The translations under genes and the position numbers were made by a program. From Carposina sasakii (taxonomy: Eukaryota; Arthropoda; Insecta; Lepidoptera; Carposinidae), in assembly GCA_014607495.2 (NCBI GenBank), contig CP053162.1, positions 620,001 through 684,000 on the forward strand: a stretch of DNA of 64,000 bases, given 5' to 3'. How positions within the stretch are numbered: the stretch's first letter is position 1; each line of letters starts with the position of its first letter. Below the pieces are notes generated by a model. It was not told where the DNA came from. It searched no databases and saw only the letters and a list, made by a program, of their open reading frames with translations. Shown here in pieces: positions 11,701 through 19,725 of the stretch.

Positions 11701-14700
11701 TTATAATGGTGCCACTACTCATAGATGGTACTATTTCAGCTTCAAACCATTTACTATAGCTATCTATCAAGACTATAACGTCTTACCTTGAAATGGGCCT
11801 GCAAAGTCAATATGCACCCGGCTCCAAGGTTTCTCCGGAATAATCCAAGCTTGTGGGTCACTGGGTGGATTGTTTCTGACTGCCTGGCAAGACTCGCATT
11901 CTGCGACAATTCGCTCAATTTGTTGGTCCATACCAGCCCACCACACATATCCCCTTGCGTATGCTTTTGTTTGGACAATACCAGCATGCGGTGCATGCAA
12001 TAATTTGAGTACCTCTTCTTGAAGAGATACCGGTATTATGACTCTGTTGCACCACAATAAACAATCTTTATCGTGTGAAAGAGCCTCTCTGCGTGTCCAA
12101 AACGGCTGTAGTGATGGGTCATTGTTTACTCGAGGCCAGCCATGCAGTACATTAAATAATACTTTCTGCAATATAGGATCTTTTTTTGTCTCTATCGCAA
12201 TCTTATTAGCGTCAATATTCCAACCATCAGGCTGTGCTTCTAACAATAGCACTTCTCCCAGTGACTCTATACCATCTTTAGTTTCAGAAGTACTAACAGA
12301 GGTCCACCTGCTTAGAGCATCAGCGTTACCGATTGATTTCCCCGGTCTATATATGATGTCATAATCATAGCAACCAAGTTTAAGAGACCATCGGAGCATT
12401 CTTGGGGAAATTAAATCTGGAATCGGTTTAGCTGTGTTAAATAAGCCAACTAATGGCTTGTGTAAAACAATACAAAACAAAATTTTCGACCTGCCAAATA
12501 CTCATGGAATTTCGTCAATCCAAACATAATGGCTAGAGCCTCTTTATCAATTTGCCCATATCTTCTTTCATGAGGCTGCAACGTCCTCGATGCCATCATA
12601 ACAGGTCTTTCAATGCCGTTATCCATAACATGGGCTAATATAGCACCCAAACCATAGTCAGAAGAATCACAAATTAAACGCAAATCCCTGTTTAAATCGT
12701 ATCCGACCAATGTCATATCTGATGACAACAAGTTCTTAGCTTCATCAAAAGCACTCTGCTCTATCTTACCCCAAGTCCAAGGTCTTTTAGATTCCAGTAA
12801 TCTATACAACGGCTCTAACAACGTAGCTTTATCCGGCAAAAACTTCTCATATAAATTGTATAAGCCTAGGAAGGCACGGAGAGTTTCCTTGTTAGTTGGT
12901 GGTGCTTTCTCTCTAATCTCTTGAACTTTTAAGGGTGACGGGTGAAGTCCTTCAGTGTCAATCATATGTCCTAGGAAATTGATGCTGTTCGAAGCAAATA
13001 CACATTTTTTCAGATTTAAACGAAAACCCATATCACTAAGTTTCTCCAGTACTGCCCGTAGTCTCTGATTATGCTCATCCATTGTCTTACCAGTTATAGC
13101 GATATCGTCCAACAAACACGCTACCCCTTCCATACCCACGAAAGCTGAAGACATTACTCGCTGAAAAATTCCAGGTGCTGCATTTACGCCGTAAGCTAAG
13201 CGATTCATTTTCATGAGTCCGAGCGGTGTATTGAGTGTCAATAGTTGTGCAGTCGCCTCATCGACTTTCATTTGTAAATAAGCAAGTTTTAAATCCACTT
13301 TACTGAAAATCCTTCCCCCACTAAGTTTAACAAAGGCCTCGGCTGCTGCAGGGAGGGGATACGTATCTACCTCAATTGCAGGATTGACAGTAGACCTATA
13401 GTCACCACAGACTCGGAGAGAACCATCCTCTTTCTTTACTAGCCGGAGTGGAGTAGCCCATTTAGAGTACTTAATAGGGGTTAACACTCCAGTTTCGACC
13501 ATTCGGTTCAGCTCTATTTCCACTTGTTTTTTCATAGGGAACGGAACAGGTCGTGCCTTCAGATAGCGAGGGATAGCACCCGGACGAACATATAAGGAGA
13601 CTTCTGGATCCTTATATTCACCTAGGGTTTCTTTAAATAAGTCTGGAAATTCACTCATTAATGCGGCAATTTTATCCTCGGACCAACATATCCCAGAAAC
13701 CTCGATACCTAATGGTTGAAACCAATTTCTACCCAATAAACTTGGTCCCTTCCTGAAACCACTAACAATTCACATCGAGCTCCTTTGTTACCGAGAACTA
13801 CATGCACTTGCGTAACACCAACCACTTTTAATTGATCACGTGTCCATGTCACTAATTTAACATTGGTAGACTGTAGCGGCGGAGGCACCTTCCAGGAGCT
13901 ACGGTACGTGTCTTCAGAGATGATTGTCCTCGATGCGCCTGAATCGACTTCCATTGTAAGTCTAACTCCATCGATTTCCACATGCGCCGTTATTGGTAAC
14001 CGGTGCTTTTCAGAACAGACGTACACACTCATCATCGTTTCAGTGTCCGCAACGCCGTTTTCAGTATCCCCTGCCACATGATGCATTTTGCCATTTTTCT
14101 TCAAGCAAGCAGAGGCGATATGTCCAAACCTTTTGCAATAAAAACACCTTGCTTTGATAAACGGACATCGCTCGCCGTCTTTGTGGCTCTGTGCACAATG
14201 TCGACATTCAATCGACTTAATTCTACCAATATCCATTGGTTCTATGACATTGGACGGAGTTTGTTTTGCCACACCAGTCTCAGAGTACAAGTCAGGGAAC
14301 GCCGCTTGGTAGTTGAGACACGTCTGCAAAGCTATCTCATAAGAGAGATCCTTAGTCTTCAACAGTTCACGCCGCAAGCGTTCGTCCCGCACTCCCAAAA
14401 CTAGCCGGTCCCGCAGTTGTCTTTTCAAATCCGTAAACTTGCACTTGGCAGCTAACAGACTGATGGCCGCCACGAAATCTTGCACACTTTCGTCAGGTAA
14501 TTGTAAACGTTTATGGAATTTCCCCGCTTGTAGAATTTCATTAACTTCTGGTTCAAAGAATGTGTCCAATACTGAGAGGATGTCCTTGAATTGTACATCA
14601 GTAGGTCGAGAAGGTACGAGAAGTGAAACAATCAGTGAATAAGTGTCTTTGCCACATTGCGATAAGAACAATGAACGCGCCCTTGTTAGGTCATTGTCGG

Positions 14701-15775
14701 ATACACCCGCGACATCCAAAGCACAAAGTAACCGTTCCTTGTATTCACACCACTTATCAGTTTTAGGGTTAAACTCTCCCGGGAACACAATATTAGCCAT
14801 ATTAAACGCTTTTTATACACAATTACTAATAATTTATACTCGTCGCCAATAAAAGATACAACAACATTGCAGTGCAAAACAAAACTGATTTATTAAATAA
14901 GTACCCTCAATATACAATATTAATTACTCAGATGATTATTTACCTACCTACATAAATCATACATAATAAATACTAAATATTATTATTTATATTTCAGGGA
15001 ACCTGAAATCGTTGTGCCTCTTGAACAGACAATTAAGAAAAAGAAGAAGAAAAAGAACAGAAATAAACAAAATATTAAAGAAAATGGTGATACAATGAGC
15101 GGTGTTGAAGAAACTGTTACTAAAACTCCTGAAGAGAATATTGAACAGAATGAAAATATTACTAATCATCGAGATAGAGAATCAAATAATTTAGATAAAA
15201 TAAATGTTAATACTGCAAATGGAATTCAAAGCAATAATAAGAAAAGAAGAAAACGTAAAGAGAGTTTAAACAAATCAGAAGAAAATAAAACTGGTGTAAA
15301 AATAAATAATTTAGATAACAAAAAAGATAATAGTAAAGTAGGCAATAATGTACCGGATAAAGAAGGGGTTATAAATAAGAAAAGAAAACGTAATGATAGT
15401 GGCTTTATTGTAGAAGATATAAACCATGTAGAACCTAGTCAAGCTAGCAAGAAACCTGCAGTAAACACTCCTAAAGAGGAAAATAAAACGGAAGTAAATA
15501 ATATCAACATTTTGAAAGACAATCTGAAACGTAAAACTGTTTCTTCTAAAGTTGATGTAACACCTAAAAAGAGAAGAAAGAAGAATAAGAAAAAGCCTGA
15601 CAATGTAGATAATAAAAATGTGAAGGAATTCAAAAATAATCAGAAGAAACATTTTGATAAAAAGAGCAATAAAAAATCAGATAACCCTCTTGGAAAGTTG
15701 TCTGATGAAAGACTAAAAGCATATGGTTTGAATCCGAAAAAATACAGAAGTTTCTTGAAGTACAAGAAGTTTTAG
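2758..15775 (+). CDS. Kri1: KRI1 homologue, 90S/40S pre-ribosome assembly factor
   Basis: KRI1 is a conserved nucleolar protein required for 40S subunit biogenesis. Eleven exons keep phase throughout: 2758-2872, 3021-3221, 3527-3669, 4278-4426, 4923-5061, 5568-5777, 6722-6857, 7892-7986, 8901-9182, 9973-10142 and 14998-15775. They encode about 805 residues. Diagnostic stretches are MSKQALFEDDSDEE at the start, FLRDYILNKRYLEEG, FERAYNFRFEEPDEEY, MDADYDPRQIR, EEYYKMDCEDVIAGDLPTRF, FKYRQVVPNDYGLS and the C-terminal LKAYGLNPKKY. The last exon adds a long Lys/Asn-rich tail. Acidic and basic low-complexity tracts fit a nucleolar protein. The conserved 'YLKDYERK' segment expected between exons 3 and 4 is not visible, so it is lost or sits in an unseen phase-0 exon. 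Intron 10 (10143-14997) holds an antisense LTR retrotransposon. Confidence 0.95.
3930..4240 (+). mobile_element. Dispersed repeat Z, longer copy in KRI1 intron 3
   Basis: It shares 'cttcccgggcatactgtac', 'gagggtcttggtgttttgta' and 'ggctgaccacctgtcac' with 5918-6187, and the end resembles 1005-1080. It is probably a non-autonomous retroposon. No coding capacity is kept. Confidence 0.65.
4780..4862 (-). mobile_element. tRNA-derived SINE, family A
   Basis: The reverse complement reads tagctcagtggttagagc (A-box region) and ggttcgactcccac (B-box), followed by gaagaattttttcc and an AT-rich tail. The same head and tail occur at 10409-10530 and 50168-50285. The shared non-tRNA tail marks it as a SINE rather than a functional tRNA gene. 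It lies in KRI1 intron 4. Confidence 0.75.
5918..6187 (+). mobile_element. Dispersed repeat Z, second longer copy in KRI1 intron 6
   Basis: Nearly the same sequence as 3930-4240, including the cttcccgggcatactgtac core and the 'taagggataaaggcgtgatt' end. Confidence 0.65.
6265..6680. repeat. Mixed SINE family B and LINE 3'-tail fragments in KRI1 intron 6
   Basis: Bases 6433-6500 are an inverted tRNA-like piece (cacctaccgggattccaac), as at 10646-10700. Around 6366-6415 and 6615-6665 the 'ggaagagatctcttatag...aagctcgcc' pattern of a LINE 3' tail appears, also seen near 40655-40690. No gene is visible in this part of the intron. Confidence 0.5.
8017..8684. mobile_element. TIR element in KRI1 intron 8, host of a nested hAT MITE
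   Basis: The left end TACAGGATGTAAAAAGACA and right end TGTCTTTTTACACCCAGTA are inverted. The similarity continues inward for about 90 bp (cctcgtattctttgtaac versus gttacaaagaatacgagg). The interior has no ORF and was later split by the element at 8296-8576. Confidence 0.75.
8296..8576. mobile_element. hAT-type MITE with perfect 8-bp target duplication
   Basis: The ends are CAGAGGTCGG and CCGACCTCTG, with inverted similarity continuing about 38 bp. CTTATAAC stands at 8288-8295 and again at 8577-8584. An 8-bp duplication with CAGnG termini is the hAT hallmark. It is non-coding. Confidence 0.88.
9218..9670 (+). mobile_element. Hybrid MITE: family Y left end joined to family X right end
   Basis: The left 80 bp (TACAGGGTGTAACAAAAAGG, 'aagctatgtaaatagccc') match family Y at 29257. 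The remainder, from the aataaagtaagtttatgcc motif to CATCCTGTA, matches family X at 413-790. It sits at the start of KRI1 intron 9. Confidence 0.7.
9690..9750 (-). repeat. Fragment of the GACGCCCGCGACTTCG repeat
   Basis: It reads 'ctactttttatcccgg' and 'gtagtccacgcggacgg' followed by agtcgcgggcgtcc, as in the longer copies at 15815-16050 and 55865-56130. Confidence 0.7.
10174..10400 (+). repeat. LINE-like 3' fragment ('cagtccactgctgga' family)
   Basis: It shares 'ttgcagtccactgctgga', 'gttggtgatcgcagtgtgat' and the 'tgcccacct' motif with 52585-53045 and, inverted, 62620-62890. No frame is preserved. Confidence 0.6.
10409..10530 (+). mobile_element. tRNA-derived SINE, family A
   Basis: The tRNA-like head gacccgatagctcagttgg and B-box gagttcaaatctcac are followed by gaagatttttttcattttc and an AT-rich tail, as at 50168. 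The acceptor stem is imperfect, so I do not call it a working tRNA. Confidence 0.75.
10560..10700 (-). mobile_element. tRNA-derived SINE, family B
   Basis: The minus strand reads a tRNA-like end (ggattcgaatcccgg type B-box, here with one change) followed by 'ccgagtcatgg' and 'cttatctatgtatttg'. The same order occurs at 52362-52470. Confidence 0.65.
10983..12480 (-). pseudogene. pol: Retrotransposon RNase H end and integrase, split over three frames
   Basis: Segment 12480-11773 carries the RNase H end (HKPLVGLF, GNADALSRW) and the HHCC zinc domain (HAPHAGIV through CESCQ), then the first catalytic Asp in HIDFAGPF. It stops at 11773. The core resumes at 11770 with SDNGRTF and ASNGQIERAI, which supply the remaining D and E. 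A further shift near 11216 is needed to reach the C-terminal VEGPSSYRVR region, ending at 10983. All catalytic residues are visible, but two single-base frame changes separate the parts. Confidence 0.85.
12450..13736 (-). CDS. pol: Retrotransposon reverse transcriptase and start of RNase H
   Basis: The 428-residue frame opens with the RNWFQPL segment that normally follows the protease. It contains the palm motifs FSKVDLKLAYLQ, LAYGVNAAPGIFQRVM and the catalytic box LLDDIAI, a variant of YxDD. The connection and RNase H follow (ICDSSDYGLGAIL, QIDKEALAIMFG). The frame ends abruptly inside RNase H at the HEYLAGRKF region and continues in another frame at 12480. This is a typical Ty3/gypsy RT; the copy is broken but recently inserted, judging from the identical LTRs. 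Confidence 0.9.
   Translation of the reverse strand: MGRNWFQPLGIEVSGICWSEDKIAALMSEFPDLFKETLGEYKDPEVSLYVRPGAIPRYLKARPVPFPMKKQVEIELNRMVETGVLTPIKYSKWATPLRLVKKEDGSLRVCGDYRSTVNPAIEVDTYPLPAAAEAFVKLSGGRIFSKVDLKLAYLQMKVDEATAQLLTLNTPLGLMKMNRLAYGVNAAPGIFQRVMSSAFVGMEGVACLLDDIAITGKTMDEHNQRLRAVLEKLSDMGFRLNLKKCVFASNSINFLGHMIDTEGLHPSPLKVQEIREKAPPTNKETLRAFLGLYNLYEKFLPDKATLLEPLYRLLESKRPWTWGKIEQSAFDEAKNLLSSDMTLVGYDLNRDLRLICDSSDYGLGAILAHVMDNGIERPVMMASRTLQPHERRYGQIDKEALAIMFGLTKFHEYLAGRKFCFVLFYTSH
13709..14800 (-). CDS. gag: Retrotransposon Gag with nucleocapsid zinc knuckles and aspartic protease
   Basis: The 363-residue frame starts MANIVFPGEFNP and has a capsid-like helical region. Two Cys/His clusters follow: CRHCAQSHKDGERC and a canonical CX2CX4HX4C knuckle, CFYCKRFGHIASAC. 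Tandem knuckles are a mag-lineage trait. The protease active site appears as VDSGASRTIISEDTY. The frame runs 28 bp into the RT frame and loses the conserved reading there, so the Gag-protease to RT link needs a frame change. In this family that position is not a known recoding site, so I read it as a mutation. It lies within KRI1 intron 10, antisense to the host gene. Confidence 0.9.
   Translation of the reverse strand: MANIVFPGEFNPKTDKWCEYKERLLCALDVAGVSDNDLTRARSLFLSQCGKDTYSLIVSLLVPSRPTDVQFKDILSVLDTFFEPEVNEILQAGKFHKRLQLPDESVQDFVAAISLLAAKCKFTDLKRQLRDRLVLGVRDERLRRELLKTKDLSYEIALQTCLNYQAAFPDLYSETGVAKQTPSNVIEPMDIGRIKSIECRHCAQSHKDGERCPFIKARCFYCKRFGHIASACLKKNGKMHHVAGDTENGVADTETMMSVYVCSEKHRLPITAHVEIDGVRLTMEVDSGASRTIISEDTYRSSWKVPPPLQSTNVKLVTWTRDQLKVVGVTQVHVVLGNKGARCELLVVSGRDQVYWVEIGFNH
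14839..14848 (-). promoter_or_regulatory. Retrotransposon primer-binding site (tRNA-Ser type)
   Basis: The minus strand reads TGGCGACGAG two bases inside the 5' LTR. It is complementary to a CTCGTCGCCA tRNA-Ser 3' end. The assignment relies on recall of insect tRNA-Ser. Confidence 0.7.
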
Positions 15776-15814
15776 AATTTTATCATATATCAAACAGTAA
15801 AAATATTATTAACT

Positions 15815-16050
15815 AGTTGACGCCCGCGACTTCGTTCGCGTGGACTGCAGATAAAACTAAATGTTGAAATTATCCGGGATAAAAATATTTTCTCTGGATA
15901 AAAAGTAGCCTATGTTAATCCAGAGTGTCGGCTAACTCCATACCAATTTTTATTAAAATCGCTCCAGCCGCTTTTACGTGAATGAGTACAAACATCCATC
16001 CATCCATCCATACTCACAAACTTTCGCATTTATAATATTATTAATAAGAT
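15815..16050 (+). repeat. GACGCCCGCGACTTCG dispersed repeat
   Basis: It reads gacgcccgcgacttcgttcg, 'gataaaaagtagcctatgtt', 'atcgctccagccg' and 'acaaacatccatccatcc', ending near 'cacaaactttcgcatttata'. The same order of blocks occurs at 37925-38160 and, reversed, 17800-17985. This kind of repeat is very common in Lepidoptera; its class is not settled here. Confidence 0.7.
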
Positions 16051-16740
16051 ACCTACAATTATGATTATGTATTGTTATGTATTATTTTTTATTAAATAAT
16101 TAGCAACTTTATTTGTTTTTCATTTATAACAGTTATCTGGATATGGAGTAAGATGGAACCTGTGAGGGTAGCATGACAAGTCTACTATGGGTAGCTTCTT
16201 TCCTCACTCATGATGATGTAGACAAGAGACAGTTAGATCTAATCTATGGATGTAGCCTTACATCTCTATAGGAGAGAGGTTTCTCTATTTGTCCGGTCAC
16301 ATTCTCTTTCTATGCAGTGGTAGGTGTATCATCCATCAGAGACGAACAACGACCAAGTATTTAATGGAACTCGCACCCCTTTCACCGTAAATGTAGTTCC
16401 GTTGGATGATGGCGCTAGTTACTATATTTTCTATTTCACTGCATTCTAAAAATGTTAGTTCCAAAATCATGCATAGGATTTATTCTATGAAACGGACTCT
16501 ACCAGAGGCGGCTTGTCCTAAAGAGCGCTGGTGCAGTGCTCTCCCACACACGAAAATTATGTTAATAATGATTTTGAATACAATTCCTAGTACTGCCATC
16601 GACCTAGCCCGGCGCGTGAATGAGGTATGTTCATAGGTATGTAAAATGACTTGAAACTTAGTTTTAGTAAAGCTTTTATACATATAAATACACTAGTTTT
16701 TGTCCCATTTAAAAATACCTAGTAGTTTTGATTTTACAAG
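16051..16740. other. Intergenic DNA with a scrambled repeat, no gene seen
   Basis: Bases 16505-16630 (gcggcttgtcctaaagagcg, 'ctggtgcagtgc', 'aattcctagtactgcc') recur at 60165-60215 and 60445-60475, so they are part of a dispersed repeat. No host gene is visible. Confidence 0.5.
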
Positions 16741-17301
16741 CATTCAAAGTGCGCGTAAATTTGTCGTCCCGCTAAAAGTCACTGAACCCCGGATGACGTC
16801 ATTTCTCAACACTCCGCGCCTAGCAGTAGCTGTGAATAGGTCCCGCGCAGTGTTTTCTATTCCTTTTCGCTTCTAGCTGTGTGAATTGTTATAAAAATGG
16901 ATGAAGGCTTTATAAAGGACATTCAGATAACCTACCTAAAATAGATGGATTTATGGTTGCTAATTTTTTTAGCGACAAATAATGTTTTGTTTGCCGTCGA
17001 AATGCGAGGCGTAAAAATGCAAAGGTAAGTAAAACTTCTTTCATTATAACTCTTACGAAAATTGTCAATATCTGTTCTATATTGTTTTATTTATCTAAAA
17101 TAGGTAGTAGTAGTAGTAATAGTAGGTACATCACTCGACCTAACTTATTTGTTATCGTAATACTATTGTCAATTTTATAGAATAGATCCTATGCCTGATT
17201 TCGTAACTAATATTTTTTTGTATGCAGTGTAAGTGTAACAGAAAAAGTGGTCATACACATAGTACTTATATGGTGTATGGAGTATAGTATATGGTATTAG
17301 T

Positions 17302-17622
17302 GTTGCCAGATTTCCATTGCGAAATTATCTTATATTTGTTGCGCAAAATTATCGTGTTTTTATCGCATGATAGAATATATGGACAAGGTATCCAATCCTA
17401 ACCCCCTCCCCCCCGCTCACACGAGTTGGAATTTAGTGGATTTTAGGGGTAAATTTCAAAAAAATTCTTGGGCGTAAAATTGGATGTTTACAAAATTATC
17501 GTAGATTTGACAAAAATATCGTAGAACTTGAACGAATTATCGTGCGATACCTAATTTTAATTTTTATGGCATGGCACTCAAAATTATCGTGGGTCTACGA
17601 TAATTATCGTGCATCTGGCAAC
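17302..17622. mobile_element. Candidate MITE with GTTGCCAGAT ends
   Basis: GTTGCCAGAT at the left is inverted as ATCTGGCAAC at the right. The interior repeats 'aattatcgtg'-like motifs several times in both orientations. No clear target duplication was found. It is nested in the degraded transposon. Confidence 0.5.
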
Positions 17623-17799
17623 GCTGTATAGTATAACTATGTAGTGAAAGGCACTCTAGCTAGGTATCAAATCTTTTAAGTTTTAGTTTGTAGGGTGTTC
17701 TAACCTAAAACTCTAAAAACTAGATAAACTAAGAGGACTAGGATATAGGAGGCTAAGGTTAAACACGTATCTAGAGATGCTATTAATATTATAAACGCG

Positions 17800-17985
17800 A
17801 AAGTTTGTGAGGATGTTTGTTGCTCTTACGCAAAAACTACTGACTGGATTTTGATGAAACTTCACTTCACAATAATATAGCTTACAAATTCACTATCCCG
17901 GGAATTTTTTTTTGTCCCGGTTAATTTCGATATTTTGTTTTTTCTGCAGTCCACGCGGATGGAATCACAGGCGTCCACTAGTATA
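17800..17985 (-). repeat. GACGCCCGCGACTTCG dispersed repeat, reversed copy
   Basis: It runs from 'cgcgaaagtttgtgaggatg' to 'gcagtccacgcggatgg' and the cgtccactagt end, the reverse order of the copy at 15815. Confidence 0.65.
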
Positions 17986-18639
17986 CATCTATTTACATTA
18001 TAAATCCGGAACAGATGTACTAAACCTTTTTACTATTTTTACTATTACTTTACTCAACCTATTTTAAGTATTATAAATATAAAGCTCGATTGATTCCAAG
18101 ATATTATAATTATATTAATCATAATGTCCTGTCGTTTAATAATTTCATAATAATTTCAGTTAAACTAAGATATGTAAGTAAGTAAACATAGCGAAATAAA
18201 GTTTCTGTTACCAAAGGTTTTGCACCTCTGACCTGATTTAATGTTTTTATATCAAATTACAAAAGATTATAATAATTATCTAAATAAAAGTTCACTATAC
18301 TTACGACGAGGATTCGACATATTCAATGATTTTCAGGGAAACGTAAAGCAATGGTACGAAAGAGCGCGGACGAACTGAGCGACTGTTGAGAAATGACGTC
18401 ACGCGGCCCGAACGCGAGTCTACGGTCGCGAGCTCACTTTAAATTCTATAACTTTGGAATTAATTGACGGATCAAAATAATTCTTTCACATCTATTTTTT
18501 TTATTTTTGACAGAGAATACGTTAAGCTAAAATTCAAAATTAGTGAACATTTTTCATTTCGTATGAGAAAATAGCCTAATCTGGAGCGCAGCCTGTCTTT
18601 TTTTGGAACTGGTGGCAGTGATGGTCAAAGATCACGGAG

Positions 18640-18826
18640 CAAAACGGTGTCAGAAAAATCCTCAAGAACGAGTGCAAAATACTCGTTCTTGGGGATTTTC
18701 CTGGCGTTTCCATTCATCATCATCATTATCATCCATCATAAATTCAGAAATAATTTACTAAAGACTATGGCTGTATGGGCTTAGTTCCCCTTGCCTTTCC
18801 TCCGGGATAAACTATTATTAAAAAAA
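18640..18826 (+). mobile_element. 3' part of the promoter-proximal retroposon
   Basis: The cgtttccattcatcatcatc tract and 'gggcttagttccccttgcc' up to 'gggataaact' match the end of the neighbouring full copy. It is truncated at its head and directly precedes it. Confidence 0.7.
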
Positions 18827-18849
18827 CTGTCAATATACTGTCAAGTCAA

Positions 18850-19252
18850 GGATTCGGCGGGAAAAGCTGGAAGGGTGCAGGTGTAATTTTCTTGTGAAAA
18901 TCAAAAATTATTTGTAAATGGCTTGCATGTGTCCGTAAAGTGATGTTTTCTGGTAGATAAGTTATATTTTGATTACTTGTGATGTGAATCTAGTGCGTGT
19001 GCATGGTTTTATACGCAGGTAAGCTGAGTAAAACTTTAGCCGGAATACGATCTCTGCATGGGCCTATGTAAGTTTTTTCTGCAATTATTTTTCATTTTGA
19101 CTAACTTTACACTTATTCTTGAGGATTTTCCCGACGTTTCCATTCATCATCATCATTATCATCCATCATAAATTCAGAAATCATTTACTAAAGACAATGG
19201 CTGTATGGGCTTAGTTCCCCTTTCCTTTCCTTCGGGATAAACTGAACAAAAA
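18850..19252 (+). mobile_element. Full copy of the promoter-proximal retroposon with 13-bp target duplications
   Basis: The element starts GGATTCGGCGGGAAAAGC and ends in an A-rich tail after 'cgggataaactg'. ACTGTCAAGTCAA flanks it at 18837-18849 and 19253-19265. An A tail plus a long direct duplication indicates target-primed insertion by LINE machinery. I see no convincing tRNA A/B boxes in its head. It ends about 27-40 bp before the RpS9 transcription start. Confidence 0.9.
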
Positions 19253-19290
19253 ACTGTCAAGTCAAATTTGAGTCAAATTGAGTTTGACAA

Positions 19291-19329
19291 TTCTCTTTTC
19301 TTTCCGGCGGGCGGTATTGTGCGATCCAG
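19291..19329 (+). promoter_or_regulatory. RpS9 transcription start and 5'UTR exon with TOP tract
   Basis: The pyrimidine run TTCTCTTTTCTTTCC followed by cggcgggcgg and a CAG/GTAAAT donor (donor G at 19330) is a classic ribosomal-protein first exon. The predicted start is the C at 19293. The TOP tract would put translation under TOR/LARP1-type control. The donor joins the acceptor before 19717. Confidence 0.8.
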
Positions 19330-19725
19330 GTAAATGTAGAAATTAAAATGTTATAATTTATTTAATCGGAGTAATAAAATAAATTGCCGAACAATTTTAT
19401 AGTGAATATAAGAATCAGGTTACTCTAATCTAAACGGTATGGTTTAAACACAATTTGTGATGTAAATGGATTAAAGTGATAACCTCAAAATGCCTTTAAG
19501 TAGACCGTGCTTACATTATTCATTGTATGCCACGGATGGACAATAAGGCAATAGAACTGCCACAAGCAATGAATCCCTAACGTGGTACTCTTAATAAACA
19601 CTAGTTTATTCAAGGGATTTGCGTTTGCCACGGTTTGTGGCGACAACCTCTCATTTAAAACAGATTGCTGTTTGCATGGTGTTTCATGTTTTTGTAATGT
19701 AAACTCAAAATTACAGCTCGCCAAG

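Larger units (their letters stand above)
10745..14968 (-). mobile_element. mag-lineage Ty3/gypsy LTR retrotransposon, complete with LTRs but frame-broken, antisense in KRI1 intron 10
   Basis: Two direct repeats of 118 bp (10745-10862 and 14851-14968) are identical as far as I can compare, and AATACT flanks both sides (10739-10744 and 14969-14974). Just inside the 5' LTR, TGGCGACGAG (14839-14848, minus) fits a primer site for tRNA-Ser. A purine tract lies beside the 3' LTR near 10865-10876. Gag-protease, RT-RNaseH and integrase follow in order. Very short LTRs and a tRNA-Ser primer are known for Bombyx mag. Several single-base frame breaks make this copy unlikely to be active as read. Confidence 0.93.
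16748..18450. mobile_element. Degraded transposon with diverged inverted ends and a broken first coding exon
   Basis: TGACGTCATTTCTCAAC at 16794-16810 is exactly inverted at 18385-18401. Further out both ends show an AAAGTG-type motif in inverted orientation, implying long diverged terminal repeats. Between them an ATG at 16897 opens MDEGFIKDI, and after a shift KIDGFMVANFF can be read up to a GTAAGT donor at 17025. That resembles the start of SWIM-type zinc-finger proteins repeated in Lepidoptera, recalled rather than searched. The rest appears internally deleted. Confidence 0.45.

Noticed and set aside
14687..14852. Plus-strand frames opposite the retrotransposon gag
   Set aside because: Shadow frames; the minus-strand gag with zinc knuckles and protease is clearly the real coding strand.
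15311..15652. Minus-strand frames opposite the last KRI1 exon
   Set aside because: The plus-strand Lys/Asn-rich KRI1 exon explains the region; the antisense frames are Phe/Ile-rich shadows.
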